Shown here: positions 36,244 through 48,863 of the stretch, piece by piece
Layout: every line of letters begins with the position of its first letter
How positions within the stretch are numbered: position 1 is the stretch's first letter
NCBI RefSeq assembly: GCF_004337985.1
Contig: NC_043741.1
Location: 4,688,140 to 4,752,139 of the forward strand
Reading direction: 5' to 3'
Length of the DNA stretch: 64,000 nucleotides
Source of the DNA: Pyricularia pennisetigena
Lineage: Eukaryota > Ascomycota > Sordariomycetes > Magnaporthales > Pyriculariaceae
Translations under genes and position numbers: made by a program
Notes under the pieces: generated by a model
The model's input: the letters and a program-made list of their open reading frames with translations, nothing else
What the model was told of the DNA's origin: nothing
Database searches by the model: none

Positions 36244-38829
36244 TAAGAATAAATAAAATAAAAGAGCTCCACTGGAAGAAAAAGTGGAATGCTTCACATC
36301 TTGACCCGCCTCGGTAATGGCAAGAAAGGGAAAAAAGGGGGCCAGCCAGACGCGCGTGGCTTCATGGGTGGGTGGGTTGAATTTCCCATTATCCAGTGGA
36401 TAACAGACAGTTGGGAGTTTGCCATTAAATTGTAATATGCATCGAGGCAGGGGCATAGCCTAAAACTTTTTATTTCCTGGGTTATTTTTCTCTTTTTCTC
36501 GGTGAAGGTTGAATCGAGGAATGAGAGCCACCAGTCGATCATTCATGGGATATTACCAAAAAAAAAGTCGTATACCCATAATCAAGTACCGCATTGTTGT
36601 TTGGGGTCGCTTCTATTGTCGGATATGATGCCGCTACCCCCCAAAATTGTCGCGTACCGTGACGCTGGGTACGATGCGCCTGGGTTCCAAGACGACCTCC
36701 GCCAGGATGCGAACTTGACAGACAAGGAAAACGCGGCCACCTGGATTTGGAGCCTGGGGCGCGCCAATCCTCTTCCTTCCATTGTCCGTCATCAGCCGCG
36801 AAATACCAATCTTACCAAACGACAGCCCAGGTATACTTTCTAAACTAGGCGGCTACTAGATTCCAATGACATTTGTTCGTTTTCGGGTTCCTGCTTGCGG
36901 TGCTTTGGTGCCTCCTGACAGCAGTCCTGAAAGAAAGAAAAGGAGAAAAAAGAAACAAAGCACCCCCCCAACGCTCGGATGGTCCAGTTCATGGTCTTTC
37001 GCAATTAGGCTAACCGGCATGCGCGGTCTTTCTCCCATTTGGTTTGCTATCTCAATTTCTGTAACCACCCTGTTCTTTTCCCATCCTACCCAGGCATGGG
37101 GAGAAGGTCAGGCATAACCTTTTTTGCGGGAACCACCCTGTCCTGGCCCTTGTAACAGGCAAGATGACCCGCCAGCCCCGATGAGACCGAAGCATTGAGT
37201 TACGAGGGGTGAACGGTAATGATGGAAGAAAATTTTTCTTTGCTGTTCCCTACCGTTGATACTACTAGTATTACGATCTTTTTTTTTCTTTGACAATCCT
37301 CCCTATGCGGATGTCTATCCGACCCTTGTGCATCTTTTTATTTTCTGTTCCCTGGCGCAACCCCCCAGTCACGGCTTCTTGATGGAATCCCTGGGCAGAA
37401 CAGTAAACAGAAATAGAGAAAAGACGAAGCAAAAACAACTCGCGTACCGGGTTTTCCTCAACAGAAGGGCGCTCGAAACGGGAGCTAGACTGTAGCTCGA
37501 GCCCGGCATGTGCAAGACCAGAGACAGGCTTGGCGGTTCAACTGTTCTTTTTCAGAGTTATCAGAGAGCCGAGACTAGGGGAACAGCCCAAAAAGCCACA
37601 TTTTGCCTTTCTGTACAAGGAGTGTTGTGTCAGATTTATGTACTGCCGCTTTTCTGCGGCTTTACAGGAGATAGAAGCAATCGTTTCAATGACGGAAGGG
37701 CCGGCTGGCAACAGGTAGAATAATTTGGAACGAGGCAAGAGGAGCAAGAAAAGAACAATTTGATATTACACGAACCAATAACGCCAACATGATGAAATTG
37801 TCACGAGACGGAGCAATAAAATGAATTGACAGCCCATAGAGTGGGCGTCAGGGCCAAGGGGCGGAAACAAAACGCACACACACTTTTTTTTTTACCACAA
37901 CTTAAAAGAACGATGTATGATAATAACGACCTTCACTCCCAATTACCACGTAGAAAGTTCGGGTGGTTTGGGAATGGATGAGGATCTGCTATGGCACACA
38001 GGGACCCCTGGCAAGGGAAGACTTCTGGTAAACTTCGACGGAACTTGGAGGACAGGCGACTCAAACGGGCCCTGGCATCATAACGAACTCAATCTTTTTA
38101 TCCTTTTTTGGTGTCGAGTTAGCGGGTCTAAGCCATTTCGGGTATCATCAGGTGGATTAGGACCGCGCATCGTCTTGCTTTGCTGGGATATTTACAGTTC
38201 GGGGGAGGGTCCGAGGGGTGTGCAATTTTTTTTTTGTGAATGCGTGGTACTATGATTTGTTCTCTTGGCTGTACTGCATGTAGAGCTGCACTTTATCCTA
38301 GTAATTGATGGCATTAGGATTTTTTATTTCTTGGTCCTTTGTTTTTGCTGCTGCTTGTCCTGTCTCATCAAACCCACCACCGGGCTAGACACGCCGTCAC
38401 CAACCCAAAAAAACAAAAAAAAAAAAAAGCTGCAGTCTACAGTACCACACCCCGGCAAGGCACCAAGTTCGGATTACTAGGGTCAGGGTTGGACTGGGCT
38501 TGGCTCAGGTACCTCTGCGTGGTTCAGACATGAGCCAGGAGCTAGGTAGGCCCTCCAGGTACCCGCCCGCGGCCAACATCCGGGGCATGGGTTCCTCTTT
38601 TTCCTTCTGTGGACTTGTCTCTCATACTATGTACTCTGGTTCATTTCTAGCGACCCGACTGGGGGTTTGAATTGCTAGACCAGCAGCCAGCTTGCTAACC
38701 TTGACGCCCACGCCGCCCAGGGATTGAAGGGGGTGAACGAAAGAAATAATATTAGGAAAAAAAAAAAAAGAACAAAAAAGAAAATCGCGTTTCCGCAAAG
38801 GCAGTTGGTTCATATAAGACACGGACTGA

Positions 38830-39130
38830 CGGCCCTTTACTCATCTCTTCTTCCTCTGCCCAATTTTGACCTCCTCCAATCTTAACCTCCTAATAATCAC
38901 TTTGGCTTTGCTTTTCACCTGTACAATAGACGAAAAAGGGTCTTTGAACCCTTGTGTACTTCGCCCGCTTCTTGGTCTGTTTTCTGCTCCCCCTTTTTTG
39001 AAAAGCCGCCATCTACAGCGTCGTCATCGCCAAACTCGACACCGCTCATTTTTTTATCTGTGTTTTTGCCTGCATCCATCTGCCGCAAACCACAACAAAA
39101 AGCTACCTATTATCCAGTTCTAGCGAGATC
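38830..39130 (+). promoter_or_regulatory. Pyrimidine-rich block, possible fungal core promoter
   Basis: On the plus strand the sequence becomes strongly C/T-rich (from about 38839: CATCTCTTCTTCCTCTGCCC, then CTCCTCCAATCTTAACCTCC). This resembles the CT-rich transcription-start blocks in front of other genes here. It could drive a transcript covering the small frame at 39823. Inference only. Confidence 0.3.
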
Positions 39131-39822
39131 CACACCTCCAACAGAACCCGCAACGACCCTACTGCCAGCGACGACCTGCATACCGACCTACTACAGTGAC
39201 CGACTGCACTGTACCTGACAGACAGGGAAATACCTTAAGCTTACAGACAGCTTCCTATTTTCTTTGTCTCGCGAACCGCCGACCGCCGCTCTTAGCCGGG
39301 ACTGCAGTAATCAGTCGCTTGATCGGAATCATCGATACGACCGATCTTGGTAATTCAGGGTCGGGTGCACCTCATAATCACCCGCCTCGGTGTCGCCAGT
39401 TTCAGCTCACCTTGAACCCATCACCATTATCGACAGCTTCCCTTGTAGGGCTGCCAGTCTCACCCACCTCGGCCGCATTCGAAGCGACACCGCCTCGAGC
39501 ATCTTCTCCAATCCCCATTCGTGGCTTGTCCCGAGTCTCCATTATCAGCTTCTGAGAAAGCACCCCCAAGCAAATTTGTGAGTCAGATTGGGCACCAACC
39601 AGAATCGGGTGCATCTCTCCAACTTAGATCCCTGTCCCGCGCTTCACGATGTTTTTTCTTTCTCGATTTTCAGGGTTTTTCAAATCTGTATAAAAATCCT
39701 CTATCCACGGCCTCGATGCCTGAGATCTTATGAAAGGATGGACAGCTTACAAGAATCTCAACAGGCGCTTGCTATCGACATCACACAGCATAAAAACCAT
39801 ACACACCCATCACACCATCACA

Positions 39823-39921
39823 ATGATTCTCAGGGGATCTCAAGAATCTATCACGCCTATGGGCCGTGGAGCATACGACACAACCGGTGTCCCCAAGCCT
39901 CCTCCCCCGAAGCCCAGGTAA
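39823..39921 (+). CDS. Possible small ORF or first coding exon, 32 codons
   Basis: ATG in good context (ATCACAATGATT) opens a 32-residue frame whose second half reads MGRGAYDTTGVPKPPPPKPR. The stop TAA lies inside a consensus splice donor (CAG|GTAAAT at 39917). The peptide could therefore be either a complete small protein or the end of a first exon that continues elsewhere. I could not find a downstream exon with family sequence. It follows a CT-rich block and a long leader with several short upstream frames, and the bases around it are C/A-rich, like fungal UTRs. Not recognised. Weak call. Confidence 0.25.
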   Translation: MILRGSQESITPMGRGAYDTTGVPKPPPPKPR

Positions 39922-41994
39922 ATCGTGCCTGGCTTCCTAGGCTTCTTCACCTCGGCAGGACAAGCGCGCGTGAGGTCTGCGAGAGTTCAAGCAGCGCTCG
40001 CACGCACACTTCTGTCCAAGACGGAAACATGCACCAAACCCAAGACGCAAACAAACGCACGCACGCACCACCATGCACGGCCCCTCCACTTGACGGGCAA
40101 ATCGTGTGCAGACACGCAATCAGGCCGCGACAAGCGACTGGGCGAACCCGCATCGCATCCCCAACAAGGCATTGTTCAGTTCGACGAATCTCGCCTCGAT
40201 GCATACGCCCACCATCGGCCTTCAACAACTTTTTTTTTTCTCACTCTAATCTTCTCATCGCCGCCGCAAGGTCCGGCACGTTATCACATATTACAATACT
40301 CTACCTAATATCCGAGCGTTCGACGACTGTCGAGAACTTTTTTTTTCATCATTTTGCTGTAAAAACACAATTTAAAAGTTGCCATCGGAACGCGCATTCC
40401 GATGAACCGCCCTTTTAATTTTCGCACCATTTGGATTCCAGCAACAAGACTTGTACGGCTCGCAGCCAACCCCCGAACACCACTTGCTTCCCAGCAGCAA
40501 GCCGCGAAGAAGAGGAGAGGATTATCCAGGTCTCACACGGCACTCCACGGATAGTCTTATTTGTTCATCATTCCAACCTTGTCGATTTTTCTCGCGACGG
40601 CGTTCAAACATTTAGACGGGGCGGTTCACTTGATTTCTCATCCACATTCAACACAAAAAAAACAGAAAAGGCAGCCTACAGCCCAATGAGAGCACACGAA
40701 AAGCCGTCAGATCCTTGCCAACCGGGGGTTCATTGGAACTTGCCAATCATCTCTTGACGGCATGCATGCGGATTTACTCCATGGAGGCATTCTTTGAACC
40801 CTGCATCAGGGCTCGTGACACGCCTGGCTACCACAAAAAAAAATTAAGAAGCTGATTATACTGCTGGGGTCGCCCCCTTAATTCGGTTATTTGGGATTGG
40901 ACAAAACGGAAAGGTTGGGAAAACAAAAGTTGCTTTCTTTCTTCTTTCTTTGGGACTTGCATATAGACCGGGTATTTTTTTCTTTGATTTTGTTTTTGCT
41001 TTCTTTCAAAGCCTGTTGGCGGATGTCGTCATCATGGTCTCCCTTCACGGGGCGATGGAGTTTTGTCATGTTCTTCAAAATCTTGTCTCTCAAACGTTTG
41101 TTACATCCTCAAAGTTTTCTATTGCCTGCTTCACATCTACAGTTTCGCGCCGCGAAGAGAGAGCCTGCGATGATTCATTCATCAATTCCAAGGCTTCTGC
41201 CAAGTTTGGCTGAGTGAGAAAGAGAAAGATACCCCGAGTTTTTCTTTTAGATTTTGTATAGTACACGGAGCAACAAAGCTGTCCTATAGCCTTACAGCTT
41301 GTCTATAATATTTCTTTCATGCATTTTAGACTCGAATTTTAGTGCCGGCCTTTTTACTCGCTCTTGTTGTTTCTTTATTTTCCGGCATTGTTCCATATGG
41401 CCCAATAGCATCCGGAATCTCAGCCCCGACCTACATGATCGACGATACTGCGGCACACACAGTCGACAGGGGGGGAAACAACGCGCCGCCCTTCCTTCCA
41501 CCCCCCCAAAAATCAGGTTCGCCAAGCTATGCGCTTCTGCTCATGGACACCCCAAAACGTGAGAAGCATGGATTTGTCAAGCCGGCACTGGGCCGCCAGC
41601 CGCCGCCCGCCGCCGCCTCCGCCCCCCAGTCCCTACTTCGCTCATGGGGGCCTGAAAACGGAGCGATTGCTTCTGCATGCAGCCTTGGGGGCAAGGGGTG
41701 TCAGAGACGGAAGAGAACGCGAGGATGGGCTCTTGTGTACAAATCAGGAAAATCATGAACCGCCTCGGAACTTGAATCCGGGTCCCCGGGTACCATGCCG
41801 TCGACCCGCGGTAATTTGCATGGCATCCCATCCTTGAAGGGATGATGTGTGGTTAGGATGAATTACGGCAAGGTGAGTTTGCGAGATTTCAGGATCAGGA
41901 GGAGAGAGAGAGAGAGAAAAAAAAAAAAAAAAGAGCCAAGAAGAAATGGTCTGCCCTAGAATTTGGCCGATGTAAAACAAACAAGGTGGCTCTG

Positions 41995-42021
41995 TTTTTT
42001 TTTTTTTTTTTTTTTTTTTTT
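41995..42021. repeat. 27-nt T homopolymer
   Basis: Uninterrupted T27 run, 62 nt after the A16 run that ends the GA repeat at 41902-41932. Confidence 0.9.
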
Positions 42022-43520
42022 AGTCTGCCATCCTGTATTGGTAGATCAATTCGTCATTGCTGAGGTGCTTCTTTCTCTTTTTGTTATTTGAATGATTACT
42101 ATACTGCATAGTTTTGTACATGAAGCAAAATGAAAGGATTATTTGTATAAGCGCTATAGGCTCAGCACCTCCATGACACCGTATCTGTAAAGGGAAAAGA
42201 GTGTCCTCTCGATAGCAGGATCGCCGCGCGTAACATCTTGTTTTTTTGCGCTGCAATATGACGATGAACATGGTGGATGTAATTGATGTAGGAAGGGAGA
42301 CTTGTTTAATTTTTTTTTTTTTTTTCTGACGGGGAAGAATGAACACAACCTCACAGCTGATGACCTCGGTGGGAAGCAACGCAAGCATTTCCAAGGTTCC
42401 GGCCACCCTCCCCTCTTGGCAAAATCGAAACCCAACAAACAGGATTGATACCAACCAACTCCCAAAGTCGCGGCGCCAACGCCGCCGCAGCCGCAGCCAC
42501 CGGGGACGGAGGGAGTAGCAGCGAAGGAACAAGTCCGATCCAATCAAATTCAAACCCCAGTCTTCATTCCCGTCGTTACATCACAAATCAGAATAAGTAA
42601 AAATAAAAATAAAAAAAATTATGATATCTCTTGTAATGGTGGTCTCGGTGTTACCGTGTGGTGACGGATGCCTTTTTGTTCGACCGTGGGATATTAGACG
42701 AACGAAGGGCGAGCGAGCGAAAATGTTGGACAGCCGATCGGAGAAATACATACATACATACGCAATGGGGCACAAAGAAATAAATTCAGCCAGCAAACGT
42801 GACGTGACAGCCACCTCCTGGGCTAAAATCTCCTGGCCATGTTTTTCTACCCCCTCTCGTCGCTGAAGCTATCACGTAGGTTTGCCTGATCTAGTTCCCT
42901 CCATTCTTTGGTATTTCCTTCTTTCTTTTGAATCCACTACACAAATCACAGTTGGAGAGGTACAGACGTGTCTCGGGTGCCTCGTCATCTCATTCCTTCG
43001 GTGTCCAGGTCTAGACACTCCAGAAACAGCCTTCCTTCCTCCCGTTGATTTGCTGCGTTTGAAGATTGGCAAACAAATACTCGGTTACGGGAATTCAACA
43101 CCATCCCATACGTCAGGTTGCCTTGCATATTCACAATTTATCAGTACCAAGATACGCAAGGTACCCGAGTAGAAACGCACGCATTCGGAAAGGCAAAATG
43201 TGGGGAACAGAGAAAAAAAGATGGACCGGAACTAATGCAAGGCTAAAAGGAACAAGGAGAGGTAGATCCACCCCACCCCCTATTTTTTTTTCTTGTGGAA
43301 GGTGGAGCCGCCGGCGTCATGATGGAGGACCAACGTGATGGAAACCAATGAGGGAGATTGAAATCCGGGTTCGCATGGGGAAATACAAGCGTCGGAGGCG
43401 TGAGGGTAGTCAAGCAAAAAAAGGGGGCCGAACTGTGCGAGTTTTGATAGGTTGACCGTCTTCAACACGCATGGGTTCGCCGGGGGTTCGGTCCTTTGTC
43501 TCTTCCATCGTCGGTTCCTT

Positions 43521-43523
<3 letters not shown>

Positions 43524-43556
<33 letters not shown>
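43524..43556. repeat. 33-nt T homopolymer
   Basis: Uninterrupted T33 run, then G and another six T, in the 3' flank region of YSH1 about 1.1 kb from its stop codon. Confidence 0.9.
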
Positions 43557-43557
<1 letters not shown>

Positions 43558-44660
43558 TTTTTTGACAAAAAAGAACACATTGAGCGTATCATGCCCATCT
43601 AAAGAATCATCGTGGTGATTCATACATTACGGAAGCAAAGACAAGGCGAGGAAAGCAACCGAGGTGATGCCATACAAGTTCTGGTCTCGTCTCGTTCTAG
43701 ACCAGACGGGGTCATGCAAAAACAAGAGCACGCCACTGAGCCATTCGTATCCTTTCTTGCTTTTTGTTTTGCTTTATTCACCTTTCCTTGCCTTGATGTA
43801 TCCAAGTTTGCCAAGGAAAGGTAGCAAGTAGCAAAAAAAAAAAAAAAAAAAAGTAAAAAGTAAATCCAGATCGGAGAACCTGCTCGCCTTCTACTGCAAG
43901 GAACGAACCACGTTCATCCGATCTGATTCGGTAGGCAATGTTTCACTACTGCAGACGAAAGAGGCATAACGGGGCGTGGGATGAAAGCAAAAAAAAAAAA
44001 AAAAACCAGTCTAACCACTGGTGGCTGTTAATTAGTCAATAAATCGGGTTGGCTCTTTTCTGGCACGTATTTTTCTCGGTAGCAACGTGAGACATCCAAG
44101 GCATCTTCTTTGCCCTTTCGGTATACCCTGTGTGTATGTAGATGAATAATTCTCGGGTAGCCTAGGCATAAAGCGGGACTCCTGTGTCTCTGATCTCTGC
44201 GAGGGTCCCTTCAAGCGAGGTACAAAATATGATCAGCTCCCATGTCAAGTGATGACTCGATAAAAAAAAAAAGGGTGGACTGCATCTTTTCAGCTGTGAT
44301 GGCGGCCTCCGACTGCAAATTGGCAATCATCTGGAAATTTGTGCTGAAATGTCACCGTCTGTTCGTCCGATTATACCGGGCTCCTCCCGCTCTTGCTCAT
44401 ATCATTCGCGCCCCATTCGGTAAAGACTGGTACAGCAGAATGCGGAAACACTTTGCATATGACTCTTGTTTTAGGGAGCGGGAATAACACGGGATAACAA
44501 GGATGTTGCGAATCCCAATAGAAGACCCTCAACCGAGAACAATCAAGCGTAGCCTCAAAGCCTGTTTCCCGCGGAAAATGTTGCACTGTAAAATTCTTGG
44601 CATGTACTTCAACAGTAGAATTCATATTCCCAGTCTATAGTTCGTATCCATAGGTCCCAA

Positions 44661-47600
44661 TCAACCCCAGAGCGGAGCCGTCACCTCGACGGCCCTCTCC
44701 ACCACAACCCTTACCCTGTCTCCAAAGGCCTTGTTGGAACACTCGACGTCCAGGTCCTCCAGCCAGACCTTGGCGTTCAGCTTGTCGTCGATCTTGATGG
44801 CCACTCCGGGCACAGGGATGCCGATCTTGTGCAACCGCTCAATCTCGGCACGCTGCCTCTCCTCCAGCCTCTTCTGCCTGCCGCCGTCCTCGTCCCCATT
44901 CTCCGCCTCGCCAGACGTGTCATCCGATGCTGGGAGCCTGGGGTCCTTGATGGGTGAGACGTGGTCTGCACCAAACTGTGCCTCCAGGAACATGAACAGC
45001 CGCTCGAGCCGCTCCTCCGGGCTCAGGCGCGCGTGCAGGTTGCGTGTCGGCAGCACATACTCTTCTTGGTGGGCGTGCGAGTGTGAATGCTTGCTTGCGG
45101 ATTCTGCAAGTGAAAAGATTGGATGGTTTGTCAGTGCGGGCTGTGCATATCGTTCGATATATCATGTATGCAGCGGGTGATTATCAAGGTTAAACTTACT
45201 CTTCACGGCAGCGGGACTACTCTCGACCGTCAGCAACACAGCCATGACTGCGTCTGCGAACCCGTCGTTCATTGTGTTGCCTTCCCACTCCAGCTCGACC
45301 TCGCCGCTGCCAAAGCAGCGAACGTTGATGGAGCCCATGACGATGTAGCCCGCGACTGGTCGCTCCACTTCCTCGTCCGCGGGGTCTTCCTCTTTCCCGT
45401 CCAGAACCATATCGTCGCCATTAGGGGCTTGTTTGTGCAGCTGGCGCATCTCGGGCAGCTCGTCAATGGCGCCAAAGGTGCTCTCCAGCGCCCACTTGAT
45501 GAGGTCGACGCCCGCTGCGGCCAACATGATCTTCTGCCGACACACGATAGTCGTAGTGGTCAAGCCCGCGTACTCCCGTAGGTCCTCAGGCGCCATCAGT
45601 GATAGCTTGAAATCGTTCTGTACCAGCACACCAGTGACGAGCTGCGGATGCTGTTGGTAGTCGTCATCGGCCGGCAGTCGCGTTGGCGGCGTTATCGACG
45701 CCAGCTTACCCACAACCTTGGCTGTCTTGTCGGTCTTGAATGGAATCCTTAACTCCTCGCAGTTTCTGGGGCTATAAATCTTGACCTTTTCTGTTTTGGT
45801 GGCATTAAGCGATAGAAGCTTTGACTTCAACCTCATCATGTTGTTTTGCTCTCCGTGAACAAGGATCTGCAATGCAAAATGTCATGTTAGCTGCTTCCCA
45901 CCCTCACCGGCTTGCATGTTCTCTCAACTAGGGGCCACATACAACGACCGGAGCAGCGACCTCCTCGATAAACTCTCTATTCTCCGTGCCGTCAACGTGC
46001 GCAGCAAAGGAGAACTCTGCAACACTGCAGCGACGTGGGATCATGGGCTTCTCGCCATCGGCTCGCCTTGAAGCTGCGGCAGCGGTCCGCGTCATAATGG
46101 CAGGAATCTGCTCAGGTTCCTGCATGATCTGTTTTGCCATGGTGCCCTCGACACTGTAACCGGTGATGACCACGCCGTTCTTGTCGCTCGGGGCCCAGCG
46201 CTCGAGAAGCTCGCGGCTCACTCCGTTCTGCAACATACCCGGGCTGGCAAGCATGACGCAGGGGCCAAGGTCGTCGAAGCGGTCCAAATTCTTGAGCGAC
46301 CGGATGTATTTAAAATCCCAGGGGCCTCCGCCACCGGCCCCGCTCTTGCCCGATGCTTCGGCCTCGGCAAGGCGCTCGCGGAAGAGTCGCTTGATGTTGT
46401 CATTCATGGCGCCCACGTACGTCTGGTACACGACCATACACTTGCGTGCGAGGTTACTCGCATAGTATATGGGTATCTTTTGGTACTCCTGGTGCTTGCC
46501 CCAGTACTCATCCAGGATCAACAATAGCTCCTGTGCTCTTCCCAAGGCGAAAACTGGCATGAGTACTCGCCCTCCGCGGTTCAAAATGCCCGTGATGGAT
46601 TTCATGAGCGCCTGTTCACGTTCCACTCGAGGTACGTGGGATGCGATACCATATGTCGATTCGGTGATGAGCACGTCGATCTTGACACCCCTGGGTACCT
46701 CAGCTGATACCAGATGCCGATCTTGCTCTCGTGAATAGTCGCCCGTGAAGAAAATATTCATTCCAGCTATCTCGATCAGAAACATAGCTGCGCCCAACAC
46801 ATGACCGGCCGGATATGGAGTAATGCGTATGGAGGATATTGTGTGTGTTGTGTAGTAGTCGATGGCCTCAATCTGCGGGAATGTGTTCAGGTGATCCTGT
46901 TCCGTATAGACGGGCTGTGACGTCGGATTCGAAGAGGTGTTGCCCACACGGACGCTGTCCTGGATGAGCCATTTGTAAATAGCTTTGGTTGGATGCGTCA
47001 TGAAGACGCGGCCCTTGAAGTTGGTCTTTGCCAATACGTAGGGGAGAGAAGCGGCGTGATCGACGTGGAAACTATAGACGGAAGGTCAGCGGTTGCCGAA
47101 ATCATCACGGGCAGCATGGTGAGATTCGGGATCTGGTGTTCGCAGCCTAGCTGCCTAGCTACTTGGTGGTGGGAAGAGATCGTGGTGAGCGGCGAACGGG
47201 CTTCACAGAACACAACGGGTTGACCATGATGGACAGCAGGCGAACAGGTATTGTATTGTTATCTCTGTACATGGCGATATACGATTCTGGTGGTCCATGG
47301 CACCTGTGTGCACATCAACCTCAAACGGTGAGCAATAACCGCGTGACAATCTTGGTAGCCAAGCAGCAGCCCCAAGAGTTGGCAGAGCATAGAATAGCAT
47401 AACACAGCATAGCATAGCGCTACATGAGTATGCCACAAGATGCAAAGGGCCCGTCGACCAGCAGCTAGGGCATGCTCCCAAATACACCCCGAAAATCGCT
47501 TTCTCGGAATAATAACCGACCCATGTGTAGGTGTATCCAAGCGGAGCAAGTAACATGACCAGAATAGCGTAAGGAAACGGGCCGGCGTGCTTACTGGCTG

Positions 47601-47919
47601 ATTAGTAGCACATCGACAGTGCTCAAATCGAAGTCATCGAAGAAGGGCAATGCGGCCAGACCATCGTAAGCAGGATGTTGTCCCGCATCAAGCTACAGAT
47701 CACAGAAGTCAGGTTTACGTCAGTCAAATGGGCCAAGACAGGTATGATATGTGTGGATGTACTCACCATTACGGTCTTGCCTTTGTACTGTATGATGTGA
47801 CATGACCGACCGACCTCGTTCCCGCCTCCCAGACAAGTAAAGACAAGCTCGTCGGCGGGGTCTACGGGCTCGTCAGGTGCTGCCACGTTCATGGCCGAGG
47901 CCTTCCTCTTTGAGGCCAT
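44661..47919 (-). CDS. YSH1: Pre-mRNA 3'-end-processing endoribonuclease Ysh1 (CPSF-73)
   Basis: Five exons on the minus strand: 47919..47767, 47692..47595, 47071..45943, 45866..45200 and 45103..44661, giving 829 residues. Introns are 74, 523, 76 and 96 nt with GTGAGT, GTAAGC, GTATGT and GTAAGT donors. The metallo-beta-lactamase fold opens with [23 protein letters not shown] and the zinc motif HFHVDH (84-89). It continues with [11 protein letters not shown] and [13 protein letters not shown]. The beta-CASP domain follows ([29 protein letters not shown]). The late motifs are [13 protein letters not shown] and [15 protein letters not shown], with [17 protein letters not shown] after the next splice. 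The C-terminal domain ends in APLWG. Ysh1 is the nuclease of the cleavage and polyadenylation factor and cuts nascent mRNA before poly(A) addition. The first zinc-ligand His codon is split by the 523-nt intron. Confidence 0.95.
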
Positions 47920-48863
47920 CGTTGGCGGGGATTATGTCGGCCTGGCCGAATACCAAGCACCTTGACCTCTGGTATGTACGATTAGTAGTAATATGCGAGC
48001 AACGATACCCTTCCTAGATGTTTGACAACCGGAGAAGATGCAGTTAAGGCGCAGCTAGCAAAAGCCGAGTCCTGTCGTAGCTGCTATCGCTTGTTGTTCG
48101 AGGCACATGTATGAATGATAACGTTGCGCTCAACGCAAGAAACAGTTGAATGCCACTGCTTCACTACAGCGTACTACTGCGTTGTTGCTTGAATATATTG
48201 GGCGCACTGGCACTTGTCGGTTGAATCAGCTGGGTTGCAAGACGGAACTCGCTTGCAGTGCGAAGTTGTCGCGTTAATGCGGCGCGGCTTTCCTTGCTTC
48301 AGAACGCGGCCGCTGCAAAAAGCTTAGTCAAGCCAACTTGTCAACCAGTGACAAGTGACGACGCTGCCTAAAGAGCGGGTCCAAAGAAGTGGATGGGGGT
48401 GCTTTCTTTCTGGGTGGGCGACTCCACGTGACCAGGAACAATCTGCGACTTTGATTGTTGGTTCGCGCAACTTGAGCTTCTGCTCACCATTTTCAAAGAG
48501 CAATACCAGAATCAACGAACGTCACAACGCGACGCATCTTCAGGAAGCGCAACCCTCGACCGTAAAACGCTTCCCACCGAGAGGAGAATCGAACGATACC
48601 AGAAGGCTACTGCCGACGTCGCGTCTCGGATGGTGTTGGACAAGGGAACCGCGCTGTGGCTGCAACGGGCTTGTTGCCCGAGATAGCGTCCAGTGGCCTG
48701 GGATCGATCCGGGGAACTGAGGAAAGGCAGCTAGGCTAGGCCTCCTCATCGCCGCATCGCATTACCATCCACCTAGCGCTCAGCGCTGCACAGTCCTCAC
48801 TGAAGACGTTTGCTTTTGCTACATTTCGGCTGTCGCCGCGACACGCCGGTCACCACCATAACC
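47920..48863. promoter_or_regulatory. Divergent promoter region between YSH1 and TAF4
   Basis: 944 bp between opposite start codons. It lacks long A/T runs and has no recognised gene. Two short palindromic or tRNA T-arm-like strings (near 48585 and 48697) did not extend into a tRNA fold. Confidence 0.5.

Larger units (their letters stand above)
30441..38820. other. Gene desert, left half
   Basis: About 8.4 kb in which I find no supported gene. It contains long A/T homopolymers (31661-31687 T27, 34847-34865 A19, 36191-36237 A11 then T36) and one N gap. The longest open frame (30600-31301, minus) has a Cys/Trp/Arg-rich composition unlike a folded protein. No tRNA, rRNA or transposase/reverse transcriptase motif was recognised, though a decayed repeat could be hidden here. 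Confidence 0.5.
39922..44660. other. Gene desert, right half
   Basis: About 4.7 kb up to the YSH1 3' end. It holds many A/T runs: 41917-41932, 41995-42021 (T27), 42310-42325, 43524-43556 (T33), 43833-43852 and 43989-44005. There is also a GA repeat at 41902-41917 and a short (TACA)n near 42749-42762. The open frames are short or biased by these tracts. No gene is supported. Confidence 0.5.

Noticed and set aside
39588..40418. 276-codon plus-strand frame
   Set aside because: Starts at TTG and runs through CA/CT-rich sequence of UTR character; His/Ser/Thr/Arg-rich text without family resemblance.
41764..41782. tRNA T-arm-like hairpin on the minus strand (CGGA-TTCAAGT-TCCG)
   Set aside because: No matching D-arm, anticodon arm or acceptor stem could be built upstream of it, so a tRNA gene is not supported.
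42020..42553. 177-codon minus-strand frame
   Set aside because: Contains translated poly-A tracts (Lys runs) and no recognisable domain.
47259..47556. Open frames inside the long YSH1 intron
   Set aside because: They are short, sit between well-supported YSH1 splice sites and have no family sequence.
48697..48715. Second T-arm-like string (CCTGG-GATCGAT-CCGGG)
   Set aside because: The loop lacks the TTC start, the core is palindromic, and no cloverleaf forms with the flanks.
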